This document shows positions 53,307 to 61,855 of a stretch of DNA of 64,000 nucleotides, one piece after another (the stretch's first letter is position 1; every line of letters begins with the position of its first letter). A program made the position numbers and the translations under genes. The notes under the pieces were generated by a model. It did no database searches and was not told where the DNA came from. It saw only the letters and a list, made by a program, of their open reading frames with translations. This DNA comes from Clostridium_AM sp900759715 (GTDB taxonomy: Bacteria > Bacillota > Clostridia > Clostridiales > Clostridiaceae): positions 1 to 64,000 of the forward strand of contig CAAEXF010000117.1 in assembly GCA_900759715.1 (NCBI GenBank). The letters run 5' to 3'.

Positions 53307-54218
53307 CTATTTCGCTGTCGCTGCAACTTCTCCTCTCACCTTTTTTGTTTCAATTTCTTCTACTATGCTTACTAAATATTTACCATATCCAGTTTTCATT
53401 AATGGCTTTGCAAGTTCAATAACTTCTTGTGAGCTTATCCAGCCTTGTCTATAAGCAATTTCTTCAAGACATGCTATATATGTTCCTTGAGTATTTTGAA
53501 CTGCTTCAACGAAATTAGATGCTTGAAGCATAGATGCATGAGTTCCTGTATCAAGCCAAGCCATACCTCTACCTAATAGTTGAACCTTTAAAGTTTCTTC
53601 TTTCATATAAGCTTTATTTAAATCAGTTATTTCAAGTTCTCCTCTTTCAGATGGCTTTAATTCTTTAGCTTTTTTAGCTACTGAATTATCATAAAAATAA
53701 AGCCCCGGAACTGCATATTTTGACTTTGGTTTTTCGGGCTTTTCTTCTAAAGAAATAACTTTACCATTATCGTCAAATTCAACCACACCAAAAGCTTTTG
53801 GATTTTGTACATAATACCCAAATACATATGCTCCATTTTCCAAGGTTGCTGCTTCTTTTAGATGATTTGAAAAACTTTGTCCATAAAATATATTATCACC
53901 TAAAATCATAGCTACATTATCATCACCTATAAATTTCTCTCCAATGATGAAGGCTTCTGCAAGACCATTAGGCTTTTCTTGAACTGCATATTGAATATTC
54001 AAGCCTAGTTCTTGTCCACCTTTAAAAAGTTCTTTAAAATTAACTATATCTCTCGGTGTTGAAATAATTAATATATCTTTAATCCCTGCAAGCATTAAAA
54101 CTGACATTGGATAATAAATCATTGGTTTATCATATATTGACACCATTTGCTTTGACATCGCTTTTGTCACAGGATAGAGTCTTGTTCCTGAACCTCCTGC
54201 TAATACTATGCCTTTCAT
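53307..54218 (-). CDS. rfbA: Glucose-1-phosphate thymidylyltransferase
   Basis: First step to dTDP-L-rhamnose: dTTP plus glucose-1-phosphate gives dTDP-glucose. The nucleotidyltransferase signature GIVLAGGSGTRLYPVTKAMS (residues 3-22) and VAMILGDNIFYG (near 104) are present, with EEKPEKPKS near 160. ATG at 54218 follows AGAGGTG; the GTG at 54227 overlaps that site. 303 aa. It is placed about 16.5 kb from rfbB-C-D, an unusual split. Confidence 0.95.
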   Translation of the reverse strand: MKGIVLAGGSGTRLYPVTKAMSKQMVSIYDKPMIYYPMSVLMLAGIKDILIISTPRDIVNFKELFKGGQELGLNIQYAVQEKPNGLAEAFIIGEKFIGDDNVAMILGDNIFYGQSFSNHLKEAATLENGAYVFGYYVQNPKAFGVVEFDDNGKVISLEEKPEKPKSKYAVPGLYFYDNSVAKKAKELKPSERGELEITDLNKAYMKEETLKVQLLGRGMAWLDTGTHASMLQASNFVEAVQNTQGTYIACLEEIAYRQGWISSQEVIELAKPLMKTGYGKYLVSIVEEIETKKVRGEVAATAK

Positions 54219-54245
54219 TAGATTCACCTCTACTTTTTACCTTTA

Positions 54246-55172
54246 TTAGATCTTTTTCAATTTATAATAAAGACTTTCGTTAGCTAAGCTTAATATCAAG
54301 TGATTTACAGCTTTTACATTCTTAAAATTACTATTTATGGCCTTTATGAAATATTTTCTTCCCTCCCTAATTTTTTTGTTTTTCATATATATATGAGCTA
54401 ATCGTTCATAATTAGATGACATTATTATTTTATAGCTTCTATTATCAATATTTTTACTCTCAATTAATTTTTTTATTTTTCCTAATACTATCTCATGACC
54501 TTTAATAACATTATTAACATTTCCAGTTATACTATTATTATGATAATAATAATTTAAACAAGGTGTATCTACCCTTGCTATATTATATCCATTACTTAAT
54601 ACTCTCATATATAAGTCCCAATCTTGGCAACTTGGAAGTTGTTCATCAAATCCTTCTATTTTATTAAAAACATCTTTCTTTATGCATATAGTAGATGTTG
54701 TTCCAATAAAATTTTTACATAATATTGATAGCAATTCATTATCCAATTCTTCACTTTCTTTAAAAATAAGTTTTTTATTATTATTTTCATTAACTAAATA
54801 ATAATTTGTATAAACCATATCAATATTATTATTGGTATTAAATTTATTTACTTGTAATTCTATCTTTTCTGGTAACCATTCATCATCACTATCTAAAAAT
54901 GCAACTAAATCACCTCTACAGTGTTTAACTCCTATATTTCTTGATTTAGCTCCTCCCACATTGATCTCATTTTTATAATATCTTATATCTTCTGATAAAT
55001 AAGGTTGAATAACTTCATAAGTATTATCTTTTGAATTATCATCAATTATAATTATTTCCAAATTATCATAAGTTTGGCTTAGTACACTTTCTATAGTTTT
55101 TATAATTCTACTTGCTCTATTAAAAGTTGGTATTACTACGCTAACTAACTCATTACTATTTGCCGATTTCAT
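54246..55172 (-). CDS. Glycosyltransferase family 2
   Basis: GT-A fold enzyme, 308 aa. VSVVIPTFNRASRIIKTIES with IIIDDNSKDNT and the metal-binding LDSDDEWLPEKI near 95. The middle part LPSCQDWDLYMRVLSNGYNI has the ED-like acceptor motif. The C-terminal 60 residues look like a short helical TPR-like tail. AGGAGGAG ribosome binding site. Part of repeat-unit assembly. Confidence 0.9.
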   Translation of the reverse strand: MKSANSNELVSVVIPTFNRASRIIKTIESVLSQTYDNLEIIIIDDNSKDNTYEVIQPYLSEDIRYYKNEINVGGAKSRNIGVKHCRGDLVAFLDSDDEWLPEKIELQVNKFNTNNNIDMVYTNYYLVNENNNKKLIFKESEELDNELLSILCKNFIGTTSTICIKKDVFNKIEGFDEQLPSCQDWDLYMRVLSNGYNIARVDTPCLNYYYHNNSITGNVNNVIKGHEIVLGKIKKLIESKNIDNRSYKIIMSSNYERLAHIYMKNKKIREGRKYFIKAINSNFKNVKAVNHLILSLANESLYYKLKKI

Positions 55173-55183
55173 TTTTTCTCCTC

Positions 55184-56332
55184 CTATAATTTTTGGTATA
55201 ATTCATCAAACTTAGATATATAATTTTCCAATGAAAAACTTAATTTTTGTCTATTAAGTGAATTATTCTGAAATTCCTTTCTTTTACTTTCATCTTTTAC
55301 TAGATATTCTATTTTCGCTGCCAGATCATTAATATCTCCAACTTTTGAAAGAAATCCATTATAATTTTCTTTTACCATTTCGCATACTCCACCATGTCTA
55401 TATCCAACAATAGGTGTTCCACTTGCCATTGCTTCTAAAACAACTGTAGGTAAAGGATCAGGATTAGTACTTGGAAGAACAAAGATATCATATAGAGAAT
55501 GAATATTTTTACTGTCACTTCTATAATCAGAAAAAATTACTCTATCTTTATTTTCCATAGTCTTAATTTGTTTTTCTAATTCATCTTTCCGCCATTCTTC
55601 GCCTTCAAATACTCCACCAACCATCATTGCATATACATGACTATTTTTCTTTAATACTATATCCATTGCTTTAAGAAAATCAGCTTGTCCTTTCCATGCA
55701 TTTACTCTTCCTATCATGCCAACAATAATTGCATCATCAGGTATATTAAACTCTTTTTTTATATATTCCTTTTCATTATTAGGGTTAAATATATTGTTAT
55801 CTACACCGTTATAGATTACTTTAATATCCTTCTTAAAATATCCTGTACTCTTTAAATGTTCTTTTACAGCCTGAGACACTGTTACTACTTCATCAGCATA
55901 TTTAGATAAAAGAAAACTTATAAATTTATGTACAACTTTAGGTCTTACTATAATTTCATGTATATGCCAAACCTGAGGTATTTTAAGTTTTTTCTTTATA
56001 TATATTCCTTCCAGTACAGCTGCTGTATTTGTATGAATTATATCTATATTTTTCTCAGATGCTATTCTCTTTATTTCTCGAGAATACTTTATATAATCTT
56101 TGAAATATTTCAATATTCCAATTGGAGTAAAAAATTTTCTTCTTAATATTGGATATTCTACAACTTCAACTTCTATATTATTTTCTTTAAGCTTTTTAAC
56201 TAGTGGTCCATCACATGGAAGTACAATATAGGGTTTAAAACTTTTCTTATCAATATTCTTCAATAATTGTAATAAAACAATATCTGCCCCATACAATTCA
56301 GCTCCTGCATGTAAATATAATATATTTCTCAT
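55184..56332 (-). CDS. Glycosyltransferase family 4
   Basis: GT-B fold glycosyltransferase, 382 aa. N-terminal LYLHAGAELYGADIVLLQLL, central IIVGMIGRVNAWKGQADFLK and C-terminal PDPLPTVVLEAMASGTPIVG (donor-binding E-x7-E-like). Starts within the stop region of the preceding acyltransferase gene, in a tightly packed operon. Sugar specificity unknown. Confidence 0.9.
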   Translation of the reverse strand: MRNILYLHAGAELYGADIVLLQLLKNIDKKSFKPYIVLPCDGPLVKKLKENNIEVEVVEYPILRRKFFTPIGILKYFKDYIKYSREIKRIASEKNIDIIHTNTAAVLEGIYIKKKLKIPQVWHIHEIIVRPKVVHKFISFLLSKYADEVVTVSQAVKEHLKSTGYFKKDIKVIYNGVDNNIFNPNNEKEYIKKEFNIPDDAIIVGMIGRVNAWKGQADFLKAMDIVLKKNSHVYAMMVGGVFEGEEWRKDELEKQIKTMENKDRVIFSDYRSDSKNIHSLYDIFVLPSTNPDPLPTVVLEAMASGTPIVGYRHGGVCEMVKENYNGFLSKVGDINDLAAKIEYLVKDESKRKEFQNNSLNRQKLSFSLENYISKFDELYQKL

Positions 56333-56333
56333 A

Positions 56334-56999
56334 CTAATTTTCCATCCTTGATTTCACTATTTTTTCTCTTTTATCAACAACAATACTATAGGGCGGAATA
56401 TCTTTTGTAACAATTGTTCCTGCGCCTATAATACTCCCTCTACCAATAGTAACCCCATCAAGTACTATTGCTCCACTTCCTATCCAACAATCATCCTCAA
56501 CAATTATTCCTTTTCTAATAACTCCCTGTGATTTAATTGTGCTTGATGTATCATTAAAATTATGATTCTCTGCAAAAAAGCTCACTCTAGGACCAATCAT
56601 AACATTTGATCCAATGTTTATATATCCAGCACATCCAATATAGCCCATAGGACCAATTGAAGAATTATCACCTATTTTCAGTCCTTCTCCTACTTCCACT
56701 CCATAGTAACTAGATGGTCTTATCATAGCTGAATTTCCTATAGTCACATTATCTCCAAATACTAGTCCTCGTTTACTTAGCCCTTGTACTTCGCAGTGCA
56801 TTTCGAATTTCATATTTTTACCTATTATTATCTTATTCTTATTAGATATTTTAGTTCTTTTCCCTATAAATATTAATCCATCAGACTTAGCAAAAAAAGC
56901 CTTAGCAAGAAACCCTCTTATTATTTTAAATAAAGTAGAACTTAATATTGAAATTAAATCCAGTGTACTTATATTATTCTTATCTATTCTTTTAAGCAT
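56334..56999 (-). CDS. Hexapeptide-repeat acyltransferase
   Basis: A 221-aa left-handed beta-helix acyltransferase. Motifs VGEGLKIGDNSSIGPMGYIG, the catalytic-type His in FFAENHNFND and the C-terminal IGAGTIVTKDIPPYSIVVD. Likely O-acetyltransferase for the polysaccharide. Start is probably ATG 56999; an ATG at 57017, inside the preceding gene, would add six residues. Overlaps the preceding Cps2T-like gene slightly. One of three such enzymes in the locus. Confidence 0.85.
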   Translation of the reverse strand: MLKRIDKNNISTLDLISILSSTLFKIIRGFLAKAFFAKSDGLIFIGKRTKISNKNKIIIGKNMKFEMHCEVQGLSKRGLVFGDNVTIGNSAMIRPSSYYGVEVGEGLKIGDNSSIGPMGYIGCAGYINIGSNVMIGPRVSFFAENHNFNDTSSTIKSQGVIRKGIIVEDDCWIGSGAIVLDGVTIGRGSIIGAGTIVTKDIPPYSIVVDKREKIVKSRMEN

Positions 57000-58191
57000 A
57001 TTTCCTCTTTTCTTCATTTACAAAACCATGGGATATTTTATTAACTAATAGCTCTTCATATTTGTCTATAATATAGCTCCATGTATATTCCTTCTCTATT
57101 CTACTTTTAGCTTTAGAGCCCAAAGTTTTTATATATCCTTCATCAATATTATCTAATTTATCTATAAGATTAGCTAAATTTCTATTTTTCTTATTAAAAT
57201 ATAAAGCACCATCCATTCCTACTTCTCTATTAAATCCAACATCTAATAATATATTTAAATCCGTTGTAGCTAGCGCTTCTAATAAAGAGGGATTAGTACC
57301 ACCTACTTCATGTCCATGAAAATATCCATGTGCATTTTCTCTAATCTTTTTTAATAATTCTTGGTCATAAACTGTCCCAACAAACTTTATTCTTTTATCT
57401 TTATCAAAGTTTGTCTTTTCTCTTAATTCCTCATAGAATTTATTTTTCTCTACATTAGTTATTAATATAAAATCCTTTTTGGTCTTTGACTTCATAAATT
57501 CAGTTATCATAGTTTCATAGTTATTTTCTGGAACAAATCTACCAACTACTAAGTAGTATTCTTTCTTCTTAACATTTTTTTCTTTATACCATTGAAGTAA
57601 AGTACTATCCTCATCTGTTAATTTTGATTTTTCAGCATCAGCTCCATAAGCTATAAAAGTTGTCTTTGGATTGTATTGTTTATAATCTTCTTTTATATAT
57701 TTCTCTATATTTTTTGAATCACATATTAATAAGTCTGCATGTTTAACCATGTATTTTTCCGAAACTTTCCAATATTGTCTTATAGCTTTATTCCATTTAG
57801 CTCTCTTCCACTCATGACCATCTGGATTAACAATTAAAGTCCCACCTAACTTTTTTAATTTATTTTTATAATATCCGACAAATGGTCCTATTCTACATGC
57901 TAAAATATATACGATTGAATTTTTTATTTTATTATCTTCTATACATTTAATACTTTCTTTTAGTGCTGCTATATCATAATAAATTGCTTTTGCAGGTCCA
58001 ATATTCGGTACTTTTATGTTGAAGCATCTAGCTCCATTATGTTTAAAGTTCTTATAATCATCTGCTAAGCAAGAAACATGATATTTTATTTGTTTACTTT
58101 TCTGTCCTTCTGTTAGTTTTTCAACAAAGGTTTCAAATCCGCCATATTTTGCGGGTATTCCTTTAGAGCCTATAATAAATACATGCTTCAT
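56992..58191 (-). CDS. Rhamnosyltransferase-like GT4 (Cps2T/DUF1972 type)
   Basis: A 399-aa GT-B glycosyltransferase. The N-terminal DUF1972-like region FIIGSKGIPAKYGGFETFVE is the hallmark of Cps2T-type enzymes, which add beta-1,4-rhamnose to the first sugar of streptococcal capsule. The C-terminal half contains YYLVVGRFVPENNYETMITE and HEVGGTNPSLLEALATTDLN. Its place directly after the initiating transferase and Ugd, together with the rhamnose pathway, supports early rhamnose addition here (inference). Confidence 0.85.
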   Translation of the reverse strand: MKHVFIIGSKGIPAKYGGFETFVEKLTEGQKSKQIKYHVSCLADDYKNFKHNGARCFNIKVPNIGPAKAIYYDIAALKESIKCIEDNKIKNSIVYILACRIGPFVGYYKNKLKKLGGTLIVNPDGHEWKRAKWNKAIRQYWKVSEKYMVKHADLLICDSKNIEKYIKEDYKQYNPKTTFIAYGADAEKSKLTDEDSTLLQWYKEKNVKKKEYYLVVGRFVPENNYETMITEFMKSKTKKDFILITNVEKNKFYEELREKTNFDKDKRIKFVGTVYDQELLKKIRENAHGYFHGHEVGGTNPSLLEALATTDLNILLDVGFNREVGMDGALYFNKKNRNLANLIDKLDNIDEGYIKTLGSKAKSRIEKEYTWSYIIDKYEELLVNKISHGFVNEEKRKYA

Positions 58192-58215
58192 TTTCCAATC
58201 CCCTTATGCATTATC

Positions 58216-59565
58216 CTATACTATCGCCATAGCTGCTTCACTTTTAGCATCTTCTTTTAAATTTAAAATAGCCTTTCTTCCGACAGAATAATATTCTATT
58301 GCTTTTTCTTCTACATCGTTAATTTCATAACAATTTCTTCCATCAAATATAACAGGAGTATTCATTAATTCTTCGTATATATTTAAGTGTAAAGACTTAA
58401 TTTCATTCCATTCTGTAAATATAAATGCTGCATCAGCATCTTTTAAAGTTTCTTCTGGAGTTTTTACATATGTGATTTCAGTTGGAAATAGTTTTTTAAA
58501 GTTTTCTTCTCCCACTGGATCATATGCCACGATTTCTACTCCTTCATCTAATAGTCTTCTAACATTTGGTATTGAAGGTGCATCTCTCAAATCATCTGTT
58601 CCTGGTTTAAATGTTAACCCTAAAATTGCCACTTTCATTCCTTTTAAACTTCTAAATCTCTGTTTAGCTTTTCTAAATAATTTATATTTTTGATTTTCAT
58701 TTACCTCTATTGTTGCTTTTATAGTTTTTAACTCATATCCATTATCATTAGCAAGCCAGTGAAGTGCCTTAGTATCTTTAGGGAAACAAGATCCTCCATA
58801 TCCTATTCCTGCTTTTAAGAACTTGTCTCCTATTCTCGGATCATAAGACATTCCATTTGCCACATCTTCAACATCCGCTCCAACAATTTCACAAAAGTTA
58901 GCAATTTCATTAATAAATGATATCTTTAATGCCAAGAAATCATTAGATGCATATTTTATCATCTCAGCACTTCTTCTATTAGTTACAACTATTGGCTGAT
59001 TAAATCTTTCATACACTTCTCTCAAAGTATCTCTAGCTCTATCTGATTTAACACCTATTACTATTCTACTAGAATACAAAGTGTCTTTAACTGCTGTTCC
59101 TTGAGATAAGAATTCTGGATTTGAAGCCACTTCTATTTGAATATCATTCTTTAAATGTTCCTTTAGAAATTCTTCTACTTTATCATTAGTTCCTATTGGA
59201 ACTGTTGATTTAACAACAACCAAACAATCTTTTTCTACATTTTCAGCTATTTGCTCGGAAGCTTTATATACATAATCTAGGTTAGCGGAACCATCTTCTC
59301 TTTCTGGAGTACCTACACCTATAAAAATTACATCTGCATCTTTATATGCTGATTTATAGTCAGTTGTAAAATCTAATCTACCTTCTTCATAATTTTTTTT
59401 AAGTATTTCATCTAATCCAGGTTCGTATATTGGCGATATGCCTTGTTTCATTAGTTTTATCTTTTCTTCGTTCGTATCCACGCAAGTTACACTATGTCCT
59501 AAATGTGCTAAACATGCACCTGTAACTAATCCAACATATCCTGTTCCTGCCACTACAATTTTCAA
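58216..59565 (-). CDS. ugd: UDP-glucose 6-dehydrogenase
   Basis: Oxidises UDP-glucose to UDP-glucuronate with two NAD. N-terminal GTGYVGLVTG (Rossmann), SNPEFLSQGTAV (near 148), and the catalytic Cys260 in GYGGSCFPKD. The C-terminal UDP-binding domain has LTFKPGTDDLRDAPSI. 449 aa, normal length. TTG start, 9 nt after TAGGAG. Supplies uronate to the polysaccharide. Confidence 0.95.
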   Translation of the reverse strand: MKIVVAGTGYVGLVTGACLAHLGHSVTCVDTNEEKIKLMKQGISPIYEPGLDEILKKNYEEGRLDFTTDYKSAYKDADVIFIGVGTPEREDGSANLDYVYKASEQIAENVEKDCLVVVKSTVPIGTNDKVEEFLKEHLKNDIQIEVASNPEFLSQGTAVKDTLYSSRIVIGVKSDRARDTLREVYERFNQPIVVTNRRSAEMIKYASNDFLALKISFINEIANFCEIVGADVEDVANGMSYDPRIGDKFLKAGIGYGGSCFPKDTKALHWLANDNGYELKTIKATIEVNENQKYKLFRKAKQRFRSLKGMKVAILGLTFKPGTDDLRDAPSIPNVRRLLDEGVEIVAYDPVGEENFKKLFPTEITYVKTPEETLKDADAAFIFTEWNEIKSLHLNIYEELMNTPVIFDGRNCYEINDVEEKAIEYYSVGRKAILNLKEDAKSEAAMAIV

Positions 59566-59606
59566 TATTAATCACTCCTAATTAATTTATCATGCAACTT
59601 AAAATA

Positions 59607-60275
59607 CTACCTTGCTCCTTCATCTCCAAACAACACCCTCACCGTTTTCAATATAAGAGCTATATCAGTCCAAATGTTTCTTTCCTTTACATACTTTATA
59701 TCTAGTTCCATCCATTCTTCAAAATCTATATCATTCCTACCCATAACCTGCCAATAACAAGTTAGCCCTGGCTTAGCTAAAAGTTTAATTTTCTGACGTT
59801 CTGTAAATTTTTCTACTTCCCTTGATAGATTAGGTCTTGGCCCCACTAATGACATTTCACCCTTTAGCACATTAAATAATTGAGGAAGCTCATCTATACT
59901 TGTTTTTCTTATAAATTTTCCCACTCTAGTTATTCTTGGGTCATTCTTCATCTTAAACATAGGACCTGTCATTTCATTCTTATCTTTAAGCTTGTGTAAA
60001 AGTTCTTCTGCATTAGTTACCATAGATCTAAACTTATACATATGAAATATTCTTCCGTTTTGTCCTACTCTTTTCTGCGCAAAGAATATAGGTCCCTTGG
60101 AGTCCAACTTTACAGCTATAGCCGTTATAATTATCAAAGGACTTAATGCAATAATTCCAAATAATGCTCCTAAAAAATCCACAATTCTTTTTGTAATATA
60201 ATAGCTTGTACTTTTTTCATAAACTTTCAAAGGCCCAACAATATACTTTAAACTTTCCCCTCTGATTTCTACCAT
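59607..60275 (-). CDS. Initiating undecaprenyl-phosphate sugar-1-phosphate transferase
   Basis: Transfers the first sugar-1-phosphate to undecaprenyl phosphate. A short monotopic-type enzyme of 222 aa with one N-terminal membrane helix (about 33-55, FLGALFGIIALSPLIIITAI). Conserved cytosolic motifs: FFAQKRVGQNGRIFHMYKFR, DPRITRVGKFIRKTSIDELP followed by QLFNVLKGEMSLVGPRP. It lacks the extra N-terminal helices of WcaJ-type enzymes. Sugar not predictable from sequence. Preceded by cassette P5. Confidence 0.92.
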   Translation of the reverse strand: MVEIRGESLKYIVGPLKVYEKSTSYYITKRIVDFLGALFGIIALSPLIIITAIAVKLDSKGPIFFAQKRVGQNGRIFHMYKFRSMVTNAEELLHKLKDKNEMTGPMFKMKNDPRITRVGKFIRKTSIDELPQLFNVLKGEMSLVGPRPNLSREVEKFTERQKIKLLAKPGLTCYWQVMGRNDIDFEEWMELDIKYVKERNIWTDIALILKTVRVLFGDEGAR

Positions 60276-60295
60276 TTTATACCTCTCCTCCCTTT

Positions 60296-60399
60296 ATTAT
60301 ATACATACGTAATCTTTTTTCTATCAATGGGGTATAATTAAAAAAAATCAAAAAAATAACAATCTGTATATGTATTTTCTCTAATACACATATAGATTG
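60296..60399 (-). promoter_or_regulatory. Terminator-promoter cassette P5 (sugar transferase onward)
   Basis: Minus-strand order: 16-bp hairpin (AATCTATATGTGTATT / AATACATATACAGATT, 60361-60398) with T-runs, TACCCC box, -35 TAGAAA (60318-60323), 16-bp spacer with TTACGTATG, -10 TATAAT (60296-60301). More diverged than the copies at 40.9 and 41.9 kb. It separates the kinase gene from the assembly genes. Confidence 0.65.
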
Positions 60400-60429
60400 T
60401 TATATTAAAATGCTAATCATATTTACTTT

Positions 60430-61116
60430 CTAAACTTTATGATCTTCATTTCCATAATAATAGTTATAGTAATATTTTTTTTCGTTCACTTCTAACTTAT
60501 TAAGTATTGCCCCTAATATTTTAGCGTTAACCTTTTGTAAGAGTTCTTTAGCTTTTTCTGCCGTTTTCCTGTCCACTTGTGATGAAGCAACTACTAAAAG
60601 GCAGCCATCAGCATAGCTTGAAAGAAGCTGAGCATCTGTTACAGCTATTATTGGAGGCGTGTCTATTATAATATATTCATAGTTTTGTCTTAATCCTTCT
60701 AAAAATTGCTTCATTTTTGATGAAGCTAGAAGTTCAGCTGGATTTGGAGGTCTTGTACCAGAAGTCAGAACATCAAGATTCTGAATCTCAGTACTTTTAA
60801 CTGCTTCTTGAAATTCTACATTGCCTACAAGTAAATCTGATATACCAGCTTGATTAGATAATGAAAATATCTTATGTAATGATGGCTTTCTTTGGTCACA
60901 ATCTATCAATATAGTTTTAGCTCCACTTTCAGCCATAACCACCGCAAGATTTGCAGCAGTGGTAGACTTTCCTTCTCCTGGCTCTGAACTTGTTACAACT
61001 ATTATTTGAACCTTGTTATCAAAGGATGAAAACTGAATATTTGTTCTCAAGGTCCTATATGCCTCTGCAATAGGCGATTGAGGACTTTTTACTGTTACAA
61101 TGCTTTTACTTTCCAT
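60430..61116 (-). CDS. Tyrosine-protein kinase of the CpsD/CapB (BY-kinase) family
   Basis: Bacterial tyrosine kinase that works with the Wzz-like adaptor encoded by the next upstream gene to control chain length. Walker A SSEPGEGKSTTAANL (about 44-58), Walker A' ILIDCDQRKPS, Walker B YIIIDTPP. The C-terminus carries the autophosphorylation cluster KKYYYNYYYGNEDHKV (six tyrosines). ATG 61116 with GGAG 8 nt upstream is preferred to the GTG at 61125. 228 aa. No CpsB-type phosphatase is seen in the window. Confidence 0.9.
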   Translation of the reverse strand: MESKSIVTVKSPQSPIAEAYRTLRTNIQFSSFDNKVQIIVVTSSEPGEGKSTTAANLAVVMAESGAKTILIDCDQRKPSLHKIFSLSNQAGISDLLVGNVEFQEAVKSTEIQNLDVLTSGTRPPNPAELLASSKMKQFLEGLRQNYEYIIIDTPPIIAVTDAQLLSSYADGCLLVVASSQVDRKTAEKAKELLQKVNAKILGAILNKLEVNEKKYYYNYYYGNEDHKV

Positions 61117-61141
61117 ATTATTCACTCCGTTTATTAGTTAA

Positions 61142-61834
61142 TTAATTGTTGTCCCTTGGTATTATACCTATAACAGGAATATCTAAATATCTATTTATAT
61201 TCTCTTCTGTTTTTAGAGTACTGTCCATATATTCAAGTGCAAATGTAAGCCCTAAAGATGCCACAAGTCCAATGAAAAATGCTATAGCTACATTTAAAGT
61301 CTTATTTGGTTTAATAGGTCTTTGTGGAATCTTAGCTCCATCCATTACTTGTATACTTCCAGTTGGATATATTCTTTTTGATTCTTGTATAAAAGCATCA
61401 GTAACAGCATTCATTATAAGATATGCTTCTTGTGGACTGTTATTTTTCACTTTAAATTCAACTATTTGAGTATCGTTTTGTGGTGTTACATTAATTATAC
61501 TTTCAAGCTTATCTGCTGATATATTTTTCAATTTTGCCGAAGCATTTTCAGCAACAGCTCTAGATTTTCCTATTTCAGCATAAGTCTTTACAAGTTTTTG
61601 GAACATCATAATATCATTATAATTATACTGAGACTTATTATTTGGATCATTATCAGATTTTCCTATAACAATACTTGCACTTGCTTCATATGTAGGTTTA
61701 ATAATGAAAAAGTTTAAAATCCCTGATATAAGTGTACATGCAATAGTCATTATAAGTATTAGTTTTATCCTCTTTTTAATTATGTAAAAGAAGTTCTTTA
61801 AATCTATTGTCATTTCCTCACTCATAGAATGCAT
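61142..61834 (-). CDS. Wzz/YveK-type chain-length regulator (BY-kinase adaptor)
   Basis: A 230-aa membrane protein with two transmembrane segments: about 25-45 (LILIMTIACTLISGILNFFI) and about 178-200 (LNVAIAFFIGLVASLGLTFA). The periplasmic-equivalent middle domain holds the Wzz fold. The Pro-rich motif KIPQRPIKPNK before the second helix is typical. Acts as membrane adaptor and activator of the CpsD-like kinase 16 bp downstream. Start uncertain among ATGs at 61834 and 61825. Confidence 0.88.
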   Translation of the reverse strand: MHSMSEEMTIDLKNFFYIIKKRIKLILIMTIACTLISGILNFFIIKPTYEASASIVIGKSDNDPNNKSQYNYNDIMMFQKLVKTYAEIGKSRAVAENASAKLKNISADKLESIINVTPQNDTQIVEFKVKNNSPQEAYLIMNAVTDAFIQESKRIYPTGSIQVMDGAKIPQRPIKPNKTLNVAIAFFIGLVASLGLTFALEYMDSTLKTEENINRYLDIPVIGIIPRDNN

Positions 61835-61855
61835 ATCCTCCTTGTGTATTTAAAT

